Part shown: piece by piece, positions 47,440 through 54,790 of the stretch
How positions within the stretch are numbered: the first letter of the stretch is position 1
Layout: the number at the start of each line of letters is the position of its first letter
NCBI RefSeq assembly: GCF_040548815.1
Contig: NZ_JBEPSM010000002.1
Location: 310,001 to 374,000 of the forward strand
Reading direction: 5' to 3'
Source of the DNA: Kaistia defluvii
Lineage (GTDB): Bacteria > Pseudomonadota > Alphaproteobacteria > Rhizobiales > Kaistiaceae
DNA length: 64,000 bases
Position numbers and translations under genes: made by a program
Notes under the pieces: model-generated
Seen by the model: the letters and a program-made list of their open reading frames with translations, nothing else
The model's database searches: none
Told to the model about the DNA's origin: nothing

Positions 47440-48285
47440 CTATATCCCCCGGATCGGGAATTTCGGCTCCGGCAGGTAACCGCCGATCTGCCGGCAGAGC
47501 TCGGCCGCCGCCTCGTAGAGATGCTTCGAGGCGTCGGCGAGCTGGACCTGGTTGGTGACCCAGAGCAGGAACGGCATGGTGAGCGCCGCCTGGGCGATGC
47601 CGCTGGCGTCGAAGATCGGGAAGGAGACGTCGGTGATGCCGCGCAGCGTCTCGTCCGCGACCACCTCATAGCCGCGCTTCTGGATCTGCTCGACGCGGCG
47701 GATCAACGGTTCCGGGTCCCTGTCGCGGGCGCGCAGTTCTTCCGAGGCGCGCTCGATCAGCATGGCGCGGGTCGGCTCGTTCTGGAAGGCGATCAGCGTG
47801 CGCCCAGAAGCGGTCGAGAGCATCTTCGTCTGCGTGCCGAGCCGCACGCGAAACCCGACCGGGGCGGGATTGTCGGCGACCGCGATGACGCGCACCGAGA
47901 GCCCGTCCAGGATCGACAGGATGATCGCTTCCTCGACCTCGGCGGCCAGGCTCTGCAGGATCGGCTGGGCCGTTTCGCGCAGGCGCCGGATCGGCGGATG
48001 GCCGCAGGCGAGGTCGAACAGCTTCATCGAGATCTGGAAAGCCTCGCCCGGCGGCTTGCGCTCGACATAGCCGCGCCGCTCCAGCGAGACGACCACGCGA
48101 TATACTTCCTGCACCGAGCGGCCCAGCGAATGGGCGATCTGCGACAGGATCAGCCCGCCCGACTGAGCAGCCAGCAGTTCCAGGATATCGAGCCCCTTCT
48201 CCAGGGCCGGCGCCTTGTAGGCGAGGGCGGCGCTCGCCTGCTTGGCAGGCTCGGCCTTCTTGGCCTTCACGGCTTCTTTCGCCAT
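47440..48285 (-). CDS. IclR-family transcriptional regulator
   Basis: The protein is 281 residues. An N-terminal winged helix (L-E-K-G-L-D-I-L-E-L-L-A, then S-Q-I-A-H-S-L-G-R-S-V-Q-E-V-Y-R-V-V-V-S-L-E-R-R-G-Y-V) precedes the effector domain (V-R-L-G-T-Q-T-K-M-L-S-T-A-S-G-R-T-L-I-A-F). The Lys/Ala-rich first 30 residues form a flexible tail. IclR proteins respond to small acids and sugar-derived metabolites. It is divergent from the amidohydrolase gene and next to the sugar transporter operon, which makes both likely targets. Confidence 0.93.
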   Translation of the reverse strand: MAKEAVKAKKAEPAKQASAALAYKAPALEKGLDILELLAAQSGGLILSQIAHSLGRSVQEVYRVVVSLERRGYVERKPPGEAFQISMKLFDLACGHPPIRRLRETAQPILQSLAAEVEEAIILSILDGLSVRVIAVADNPAPVGFRVRLGTQTKMLSTASGRTLIAFQNEPTRAMLIERASEELRARDRDPEPLIRRVEQIQKRGYEVVADETLRGITDVSFPIFDASGIAQAALTMPFLLWVTNQVQLADASKHLYEAAAELCRQIGGYLPEPKFPIRGI

Positions 48286-48334
48286 CGCTGGTCCCGTTCT
48301 GATTGCGTTTCCCCAGCGCTACAGTAGCCCGGCC

Positions 48335-48364
48335 TTGACAGGGCGCGCCAGCCTGTCCCCTATT
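48335..48364 (+). promoter_or_regulatory. Promoter of the amidohydrolase gene
   Basis: TTGACA (48335-48340) is followed at 17-18 bp by CCCTATT (48358-48364), a weak -10. TTTC/GAAA arms at 48363-48413 flank the region and could be part of an IclR operator. The 147-bp divergent spacer serves both the regulator and the hydrolase. Confidence 0.45.
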
Positions 48365-48432
48365 TCAAACGCAAGTATCATATGTGGAAAATGGCGTCGC
48401 GACGGGCTGCCTTTTCCTTTGGGGACGGGGAC

Positions 48433-49335
48433 ATGACGGGGCAACGCTATAACGGGCCAATCATCGACGCCCATCATCACTTCTGGGACCTGCGGCTCGG
48501 CAAGCATGGCTGGCTGAAGGGCGGCGATTCCGCCGACGAACTGGCGCCGCTGCGCCAAAACCATCTCGTCGCCGATTATGAGGCGCTGGCCGCGCCCCAA
48601 AACATCGTCGCCAGCGTGCATGTCGAGGCGAACTGGGATCCGGCGGACCCGGCCGGGGAAAGCCGCTGGCTCGATACGCTGCAGCGTTCGCCTGGCATCG
48701 CCGCGCGCTATGTCGCCCATGCCGCGCTGCTCGACCCCGGCGCCGAGAGGCTGCTGGAGGCGCACGCCGCCAACGGGCGCGTCGTCGGCATCCGCGAGAT
48801 CCTGAGCTGGCATCCCGACCCGGCCAAGCGCCGCATGCCCGACAATGACCGCATGGACGATCCGCGCTGGCGCGCCAACCTGGCCCGCTTCCGCGAGCAC
48901 GGGTTCAGCTTCGACCTGCTGATCACGCCGCATCAGTTCGAAAGCACGCGCCGGCTCGTCGCGGATTTTCCCGACATCGCCTTCATCCTCAACCATTGCG
49001 CCAGCCCGATCGACCGCGACGCGGAAGGCATGAAGCGATGGCGCGACGGGCTCGGTCTGCTGGCGGCGGCGCCGAACGTCGCGATCAAGATCTCCGATCC
49101 GGTCGCCTACGACCCGCAATGGACCCGCGAGAGCCTGGGCGAGGTGATCGATGCCTGCATCGGGGCCTTCGGACCGGAAAGGTCGATGTTCGCCACCGAC
49201 CATCCGGTCGCCGGCCTGCATATCGGCTTCGCCGAATGGGTCGACGTGTTCAAGGATGCAACGCGGGGGTTTTCGGCGGAGGAGCAGGCGGCGCTGTTCG
49301 AAGGCAGCGCGCGGCGTTGGTATCGGATGGCGTGA
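48433..49335 (+). CDS. Amidohydrolase-family lactonase-like hydrolase
   Basis: Start ATG 48433 gives 300 residues (MTGQRYNGPIIDAHHHFWD). It belongs to the amidohydrolase_2 (COG3618) TIM-barrel group: I-I-D-A-H-H-H-F-W-D (metal-site HxH), V-H-V-E-A-N-W, I-R-E-I-L-S-W-H, F-I-L-N-H-C-A-S-P, and the C-terminal A-T-D-H-P-V-A-G Asp. Characterised relatives hydrolyse sugar lactones (fuconolactonase, rhamnonolactonase) or 2-pyrone-4,6-dicarboxylate. With a sugar ABC transporter and IclR regulator next door, a sugar-acid lactonase is the best guess. Cytoplasmic. Confidence 0.85.
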   Translation: MTGQRYNGPIIDAHHHFWDLRLGKHGWLKGGDSADELAPLRQNHLVADYEALAAPQNIVASVHVEANWDPADPAGESRWLDTLQRSPGIAARYVAHAALLDPGAERLLEAHAANGRVVGIREILSWHPDPAKRRMPDNDRMDDPRWRANLARFREHGFSFDLLITPHQFESTRRLVADFPDIAFILNHCASPIDRDAEGMKRWRDGLGLLAAAPNVAIKISDPVAYDPQWTRESLGEVIDACIGAFGPERSMFATDHPVAGLHIGFAEWVDVFKDATRGFSAEEQAALFEGSARRWYRMA

Positions 49336-49387
49336 GCCTCTGGTGCCCGGTGGCTTTAGCTCTGCGCCTCTCGATTGATCGGCTCTG

Positions 49388-49519
49388 CCATCATCCTGAG
49401 GTGCTTGGCGTAAGCGAAGCCTCGAAGGAGGGTCCAGCGGGCTCGCTCATTTTCTTCGCTTTAGCCGCATGCTGGACCCTCCTTCGAGGCCCGGCTCTGC
49501 CGGGCACCTCAGGATGATG
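49388..49519. repeat. Palindromic intergenic repeat, family B
   Basis: Two nested perfect inverted repeats are present: CCATCATCCTGAGGTGC (49388-49404) with its complement at 49503-49519, and CCTCGAAGGAGGGTCCAGC (49420-49438) with its complement at 49471-49489. The whole could fold into a large cruciform of about 130 bp. Similar elements are scattered through Hyphomicrobiales genomes. No transposase is encoded. Confidence 0.8.
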
Positions 49520-49598
49520 GGCGAGTTTGGTGGAGATGCTTGGAGGCCGGTCTCGCTGATGGATTGCCTCTTCCGCCCACGAAGAGACAGTATTGTCC

Positions 49599-50336
49599 TC
49601 AGTTGCTCGCCTGGGTCTGCACGTCGTCGAGCTTGACGAACACCGTGCCGGCCGCCACGAGGCGCTGGATGCCCTCGACCACGCCGAGGCCAGCCGGATG
49701 GCCCGGCTGGTTGATGTGGGCGATGATGACGTCGCCCGATTTCGCGGCGGCGATGCGCTTGGCGACGGTGGCGGCCGGCAGCGAGGCGCCCATGTCGGCA
49801 TTGAGCGAGAAGCCGGCGATCGAATAGCCGGCGGCGCGGATCGAATCGAGCGCGTCGCGGCTGTAGACGGCGGTGGCGCCGCGGAACCAGCGCGGCGGCT
49901 TGCCGGTTGCCTGCTGGACGGCCAGGGCGCCGCCATCGACCTCCCGCTGCACCGCTTCCAGCGAGCCGGCGGTCTTCACGCCATAGAGGCTCGGAATGTC
50001 GGTGATGGCCGGCACGTGCTGGTCGCCATGGTTCTCGACTTGGAACAGCTCGGGGTGCGCCATCACGACGGCCATGGCGGTGGCGTTGCGCTTCAGCCAG
50101 CGATGGGTGACGAACAGCGTCGCCGGGATGTGGTTGTCCACCAGTTCCTTCAGGATGCGCTGGTCGATCGCGCCGGAGCAGGCATCGAAGGTCAGCGCCA
50201 CGACGCGCGGGCCCGGCGGCGGCGCGGCGATGCGCAGCTTCAACTCGATGTCATGCGACTTGGCGGACGCCGCCGTGCCCATCAGGAGCGACAGGACAAG
50301 CCCGGTCAGGGCGGTGCGGATGGTGAGCGTCGGCAT
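49599..50336 (-). CDS. Secreted polysaccharide deacetylase (NodB-like)
   Basis: The 245-residue protein has a signal peptide (TALTGLVLSLLMGTAASA, cut near residue 25) and a NodB-type domain. Motif 1 is A-L-T-F-D-A-C-S-G (TFDAC in place of the usual TFDDG), motif 2 is E-N-H-G-D-Q-H (H-x-x-x-H zinc ligands), motif 3 is R-W-F-R-G-A-T-A, and near the end D-V-I-I-A-H-I-N-Q-P-G-H. The catalytic Asp and both metal His are kept, but the third metal-ligand Asp is Ala. It would deacetylate an extracytoplasmic polysaccharide or peptidoglycan. Stands alone. Confidence 0.88.
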   Translation of the reverse strand: MPTLTIRTALTGLVLSLLMGTAASAKSHDIELKLRIAAPPPGPRVVALTFDACSGAIDQRILKELVDNHIPATLFVTHRWLKRNATAMAVVMAHPELFQVENHGDQHVPAITDIPSLYGVKTAGSLEAVQREVDGGALAVQQATGKPPRWFRGATAVYSRDALDSIRAAGYSIAGFSLNADMGASLPAATVAKRIAAAKSGDVIIAHINQPGHPAGLGVVEGIQRLVAAGTVFVKLDDVQTQASN

Positions 50337-50686
50337 CAGGAACTCCGGAACAGCCGATTGTCGGCCCCGCGGAGCTAGGCGCTGTCTTCGACCAATTTGT
50401 GGCCGAAAGCGTCGCGCCGCCGATGCATGCGGGTTTGTCGCATGCCGCCGACCTTAACCATCTTCGGAGCTAAATTTCCCCGTTGCTAGGCTCAAATGGG
50501 GGATCGCGGTAACGTTGGCGTTCCCGGAGCTTTGAAGCGAAGGATCGTTTTCCGCCCGGGGCGAGGGCCGCGTCGTGATCGATCTGTCGCGCAGTGCCAT
50601 TGCCCATGCCGCGAGCCAAGTCGGAACGCCGTTCCCAGGGCTCCGTGCGCCTCTTGCCGAGTCGACCGCCCTTTGGAGCGATCGCC
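50337..50686. other. Divergent spacer with a palindrome
   Basis: No gene seen in 350 bp. GCATGCG (50425-50431) and CGCATGC (50439-50445) form a perfect 7-bp inverted repeat around GGTTTGT, possibly an operator for the deacetylase or receiver gene. Confidence 0.4.
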
Positions 50687-51076
50687 ATGGCTGAGGGCGG
50701 ACCGGTGATCCTGCTGATCGAGGATGAGCCGCTGGTACGCTCCGCCGTCGCGGAGATGCTCGAGGATCTGGGCTTTGTCGTCGAACTCGCGTGCTCGGCC
50801 GCGGAGGCGTCGGCTCGCCTGGGCGGGGCCGACCATCCCTATCGCGTCATCATCATCGATGTCGGCCTGCCGGATCGTTCCGGCGAGGATCTCGCCAAGG
50901 ACATTCTCGCGGCGTTGGCCGACGTTCCCGTCGTCATCGCCAGCGGCGGCGATCCCGCCGACCTCGACCCGACGCTCGCCCGCGACCCACGCGTCAGCTT
51001 CCTGGGCAAGCCCTATGGCATGCGCGCGATGATCGAGGTTCTCTCCCGCCTGGGCATCGCCGTGACGCCCGATTGA
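50687..51076 (+). CDS. Stand-alone receiver (single-domain response regulator)
   Basis: Start ATG 50687 (GGAG eight bases upstream) gives 129 residues, a complete CheY-like domain with no output domain. Acidic pocket E-D-E at residues 10-12, phospho-acceptor Asp in V-I-I-I-D-V-G-L-P-D, switch Ser/Thr in V-V-I-A-S-G-G-D, and the conserved Lys in F-L-G-K-P-Y. It may act as a phosphate sink or a phosphorelay intermediate. No kinase is adjacent; candidates in the window are the kinases at 18.4 kb and 61.4 kb. Confidence 0.9.
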   Translation: MAEGGPVILLIEDEPLVRSAVAEMLEDLGFVVELACSAAEASARLGGADHPYRVIIIDVGLPDRSGEDLAKDILAALADVPVVIASGGDPADLDPTLARDPRVSFLGKPYGMRAMIEVLSRLGIAVTPD

Positions 51077-51191
51077 GGGGTAGCCTCCCGCATTTAGGCA
51101 CCCGGGTGCGGCAGCGCGCGGCTGGCAGGAGGGCGCGGATATGCGACTATGCGCATCCAATCGTTTCGCATGGGAGAGGGCGCGTCTGCCG

Positions 51192-51704
51192 ATGGATCTC
51201 TATCTGGATACGGCGCTTCGCCTCGGCATGGCGGTGTTCTGCGGCCTGCTGATCGGCATCGACCGCGACGCGCGGGAAAAGCCGGCCGGCATGCGCACCC
51301 TGGCGCTGGTGTCGCTCGGCGCGGCGCTGGCGACCGTCAGCGTCAGCCATATCGAGATGTTTGTCGGCCATCCCGATGCGCAGAGCCGGATGCTCCAAGG
51401 CGTCGTGCAGGGCGTGCTGGCGGGCATCGGCTTCATCGGCGCCGGCGCGATCCTGCGGCGCGGCAAGCGCGACGAGGTCGTGCACGGCGTGACGACGGCC
51501 GCGACGGTCTGGGTGGCGGCAGCGCTGGGCGTTGCCTGCGGCCTCGGCGACTGGCCCGTCGCGATCCTCGCGCTGGTCCTGGTCTTCGTCATCCTGGTCA
51601 TCGCCAAGCCGATCGAGCGGCGCTGGCTCGATCACCTGCAGGCCCTGGAGGCGAAGCGCCATGCCGCCGAGCCGCCGCCGCCGGCTCCCGATGGCCCCGC
51701 CTAG
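51192..51704 (+). CDS. MgtC/SapB-family membrane protein
   Basis: From ATG 51192 the protein has 170 residues with about four or five membrane helices. The family signature is L-R-L-G-M-A-V-F-C-G-L-L-I-G-I-D-R-D-A-R-E-K-P-A-G-M-R-T-L-A-L-V-S-L-G, followed by G-I-G-F-I-G-A-G-A-I-L-R-R-G and V-H-G-V-T-T-A-A-T-V-W-V-A-A-A-L-G. MgtC proteins help growth at low magnesium and modulate ATP synthase in pathogens. Short members lacking the C-terminal cytosolic domain, like this one, are of unknown role. Confidence 0.9.
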   Translation: MDLYLDTALRLGMAVFCGLLIGIDRDAREKPAGMRTLALVSLGAALATVSVSHIEMFVGHPDAQSRMLQGVVQGVLAGIGFIGAGAILRRGKRDEVVHGVTTAATVWVAAALGVACGLGDWPVAILALVLVFVILVIAKPIERRWLDHLQALEAKRHAAEPPPPAPDGPA

Positions 51705-52363
51705 GTCAGGACGCTGGCGCCGAGATTGATGGCGAGCGCCAGCAGCGTCGTGTTGAACACGAACGACGCGATCGAATGGAACATCATCACCATCCGGAAG
51801 CCGGTCGTCCGCACATTGACGTCCGAAGTCTGGAACGTCGCGCCGAGGCAGAACGAGAAATAGAAGAAGTCCCAGATCACCGGCTCCGGCGTATCCGGGA
51901 AGATCAGGCCGCCGGCATCGTCTTCCTTGCCGTCCGCATCATTGTCGGTTCCCGCCGGCGCGTAATAGAGCCGGGCATAGTGGAACGCGAACAGCGTGTT
52001 GAACACGACCCAGCCGAGCGGGATGCTGATGATCGCGGTGGCGAGATGCGCCGCCGTCGTGTTGGGGCCGTTCAGGATCGAGAAGATCGAATAGAACGAG
52101 AAGGCGATGGCGCCGACCGTCAGGCACATGATCAGGGCGATGCCCTCGTCCTCGGTTCGCGCCCGCATCCGCAACTTGTCGAGATTGGCCTTCCTGGCCA
52201 GCCGGAACAGGAAGAACAGGTAGACGATGAAGAACACGTCGCCGGCGGCGATCAGCGCAAATTCGTCAAAGACCAGCCGGATGATGAAATAGGACAGGAT
52301 CGCGACGACGACCGACTCGTAGAAGTGCCGATGCTGCTTCCAGTGGTGCTGAACGTATGAAAT
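51701..52363 (-). CDS. DUF1345 membrane protein, start codon unusual
   Basis: The 178 residues from GTG 52237 are clearly DUF1345 (four or five helices, F-F-Y-F-S-F-C-L-G-A-T-F-Q-T-S-D-V-N-V). But the frame continues upstream with a convincing first helix (H-R-H-F-Y-E-S-V-V-V-A-I-L-S-Y-F-I-I-R-L-V-F) that family members have. Between the pbpC stop (TAG, same frame) and that helix there is no ATG, GTG or TTG. The best start is ATT at 52363, seven bases after GGAG, giving 220 residues. Either a rare ATT start or a sequence error is involved. Convergent with mgtC-like gene, sharing CTAG as both stops. Confidence 0.8.
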   Translation of the reverse strand: MSYVQHHWKQHRHFYESVVVAILSYFIIRLVFDEFALIAAGDVFFIVYLFFLFRLARKANLDKLRMRARTEDEGIALIMCLTVGAIAFSFYSIFSILNGPNTTAAHLATAIISIPLGWVVFNTLFAFHYARLYYAPAGTDNDADGKEDDAGGLIFPDTPEPVIWDFFYFSFCLGATFQTSDVNVRTTGFRMVMMFHSIASFVFNTTLLALAINLGASVLT

Positions 52364-52384
52364 CGCCGTACTCCGCCTTGCGGG

Positions 52385-54643
52385 CTATTCCACGAATACC
52401 GTGACGCGATCCGACCTTCCGGCCGAATCGACCACCGACAAGGTAACAAATCCCGGCCCGTCCGGCTCCCAGCTTTCGGCCCGCGAAAACGGCGTCTGCG
52501 CGATCGGCACGCCATTGGCGAACCAGGTGAAGGGCGGCTGGCCGTTGCGGATCTTGATCATCAGCGGCATCGGATCGCCGGCGCGGATGCCTAGATCGAC
52601 CTGGACGCCATCCGGTGGGAAGGCGATCTGTGGCGTGTCGGGCGCCTTGTTGGCCAGCGTATCCGTGCCGCGGAAGCGCTTCAGCGGCGCCGGCAACTCG
52701 CCATTGGAGGCGATCAGCGCGCCGCGCGGGGCGGGCGGCAGCGGCGCGCGCTCGCCGCCCATTTTGTCGAACGCCTCGAAGAGCACCGGCGCCGCCGTGC
52801 CGATTCCGGAGAGGCCGGAGACGGGCGCGCCATCGGCCCGGCCGGCCCAGACGCCGATCACCGTGCGCCCATCGAAGCCGATCGACCAGGCGTCGCGATA
52901 GCCATAGGAGGTGCCGGTCTTGTAGGCGATGCGGCCGCGCGCGCCGATGGTGGGCGGCGGCACGTCGGCCAGGATGTCGGAGACATACCAGGCGGCGAGC
53001 GGATCGAGCACCGGCGCGGTATCGGCCGAGACGACGATCGGTACCGGCTCGGGATGCAACGCCACCGGCCGGCCGCCGCGCGCGATCGCCGCATAGACCG
53101 AGACGAGATCGCGCAGCGAGATGCCGACGCCGCCGAGCCCGACGGCGAGGCCCGCCGCCGACATGTCCGGCAGGCGCGGATTGGCCGCCGCACGCTTCAG
53201 CCGGGCGATCAGCCGCGCCGGCCCCACCGCGTCGAGCACCTGCACGGCGGGGACGTTGAGCGATTGCGTCAGCGCGTCGTGGATCGTCACCGTGCCGCGA
53301 TAGAATCCGTCGAAATTGACGGGGGCGTAGCCGGCGAAAGCCGAGGGCTTGTCCTCGATCAGGCTCTGCGGATGGGCAAGGCCCTGCTCGAAGGCGAGGC
53401 CGTAGATCAGCGGCTTCAGAGTCGAGCCGGGCGAACGCACCGCTTCCGTCATGTCGACATAGCCGTTGCGGCCGTCATCCATGAAGCCGGCCGAGCCGAC
53501 CGAGGCGAGGATGTCGCCGGTGACCTGGTCGGCCACCAGAATGGCGACCGAGGCCTTGGCGCCCACCTTGGCGGCCCGCGTGCTGGCCAAGGTTTCCAGC
53601 TTGGCTTGGAGGCGGCCATCGAGGGTGAGTTTGATCACGGGATCGGCGGGATGGCGCTTGCGCGCCTGGTCGCCCAGATGCGCGGCGAGCATCGGGAACG
53701 GCTTTCGCGCCTCCGGAATGCGCTCGGTCTTGGCCGAGGCGGCGGTCTCTTCGTCCAGGATGCCGGCGGTCACCAGCCGGTCGAGCACGCGGTCGCGCGC
53801 CGCCTTCGCCGCCTTGGGATCCCGGTCCGGCCGCCGCGCTTCGGGCGATTGCGGCAGGGCGACGAGCAAAGCGGCCTCGGCGATCGTCAGCCGGCGCGGC
53901 TCCTTGCCGAAATAGGCGAGCGTCGCGGCGCGGATGCCTTCGAGATTGCCGCCATAGGGCGCCAGCGCCAGGTAGAGCGACAGGATCTGGCTCTTGTCGA
54001 GTTTCTGTTCGAGCGCCCGCGCATGGACGATCTGCTTGAGCTTGCTCTCGGCCTGGCGGGTCGAGCCGCCCTGGACGAGGCGCGCGACCTGCATGGTCAG
54101 CGTCGAGCCGCCGGAAACGACATGGCCGTTGCGCAGGATCTGGCCGGCGGCGCGGGCAAAGGCGCGCCAGTCGACGCCGTGGTGCTCGTCGAAGCGGCGA
54201 TCCTCATAGCCTTTCAGCATGGTGAGGAACATCGGATCGACCTCGGCAAGCGTCACCGGCAACCGCCAGCGTCCCTCGGCGATGGTGTAGGGCCGAAGCA
54301 GCGTATCGCTGCGGTCGACGACGATCTGCGAGGTCGGGACCTTGGCCGAATCGGGCACCGGCGGCAGGGTTTTGTCGATCTCCGCCAGCACGCCGCCAAG
54401 CCAGGCACAGGAGAAGAACGCCACCAGCCCGAGCGACAGCCCGGCGATGGCCAAGCGGCGGCGCCATCTGGAGGACGGCCGAGGCTGCTCTTCCCCCTCT
54501 CCCGCCGCGCGGGAGAGGGCAGGGGTGAGGGTCTTTCTATTTCTCTTCGTCGGATGAGCGAAGGCAAGCAAGCCCGTCACCCAACCCTCTCCCGCAGCCA
54601 AGCGAGGGCTTTCCGGCACATCCGGATCCGGCTTGCCGTTCAT
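52385..54643 (-). CDS. pbpC: Penicillin-binding protein 1C
   Basis: From ATG 54643 the protein has 752 residues. A cytoplasmic tail (about 1-57) is followed by one membrane helix and a GT51 glycosyltransferase domain (K-G-Y-E-D-R-R-F catalytic Glu, G-G-S-T-L-T-M-Q-V-A-R). The transpeptidase domain has S-x-x-K as P-G-S-T-L-K, S-x-N as Q-S-L-N and K-T-G-T-S, and a C-terminal BiPBP domain completes it. It synthesises peptidoglycan in the periplasm. It lies downstream of an alpha-2-macroglobulin gene, the well-known yfhM-pbpC pairing. Its tail includes the translated product of an intergenic repeat (54484-54530), so the true start may differ. Confidence 0.93.
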   Translation of the reverse strand: MNGKPDPDVPESPRLAAGEGWVTGLLAFAHPTKRNRKTLTPALSRAAGEGEEQPRPSSRWRRRLAIAGLSLGLVAFFSCAWLGGVLAEIDKTLPPVPDSAKVPTSQIVVDRSDTLLRPYTIAEGRWRLPVTLAEVDPMFLTMLKGYEDRRFDEHHGVDWRAFARAAGQILRNGHVVSGGSTLTMQVARLVQGGSTRQAESKLKQIVHARALEQKLDKSQILSLYLALAPYGGNLEGIRAATLAYFGKEPRRLTIAEAALLVALPQSPEARRPDRDPKAAKAARDRVLDRLVTAGILDEETAASAKTERIPEARKPFPMLAAHLGDQARKRHPADPVIKLTLDGRLQAKLETLASTRAAKVGAKASVAILVADQVTGDILASVGSAGFMDDGRNGYVDMTEAVRSPGSTLKPLIYGLAFEQGLAHPQSLIEDKPSAFAGYAPVNFDGFYRGTVTIHDALTQSLNVPAVQVLDAVGPARLIARLKRAAANPRLPDMSAAGLAVGLGGVGISLRDLVSVYAAIARGGRPVALHPEPVPIVVSADTAPVLDPLAAWYVSDILADVPPPTIGARGRIAYKTGTSYGYRDAWSIGFDGRTVIGVWAGRADGAPVSGLSGIGTAAPVLFEAFDKMGGERAPLPPAPRGALIASNGELPAPLKRFRGTDTLANKAPDTPQIAFPPDGVQVDLGIRAGDPMPLMIKIRNGQPPFTWFANGVPIAQTPFSRAESWEPDGPGFVTLSVVDSAGRSDRVTVFVE
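54484..54530. repeat. Palindromic repeat (family C) inside the pbpC 5' coding region
   Basis: CCCTCTCCCGC (54485-54495) faces GCGGGAGAGGG (54497-54508 region), followed by CAGGGGTGAGGG. In the pbpC frame it reads L-T-P-A-L-S-R-A-A-G-E-G-E, a peptide often seen where this repeat is translated. A similar CCCTCTCC/GGGGAGGG element is at 30990-31020. Confidence 0.65.
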
Positions 54644-54678
54644 GGCTGCCGCCTGTCGAGGCTCGGCGCAAATCCCAC

Positions 54679-54770
54679 GCTCTCCGTCAGCCCCGCGAAG
54701 GCGGGGACCCATTCAGCCGGAGGCTTCGGCTGCATGGATCCCGGGTCTTCGCCCGGGATGACGGCGAGCT
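54679..54770. repeat. Palindromic intergenic repeat, family A, second copy
   Basis: CCGTCAGCCCCGCGAAGGCGGGGACC and CCCGGGATGACGG-type ends flank CATGGATCC, matching the copy at 47281-47405 in layout. It occupies the 147-bp gap between the macroglobulin stop and the pbpC start and may stabilise or attenuate the joint transcript. Confidence 0.7.
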
Positions 54771-54790
54771 TGGTCATGCGCATCGCCCGC

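Noticed and set aside
51701..51704. Shared CTAG forming the stop codons of two convergent genes
   Set aside because: Neat, but tail-to-tail overlaps of this size are common in compact genomes and need no special explanation.
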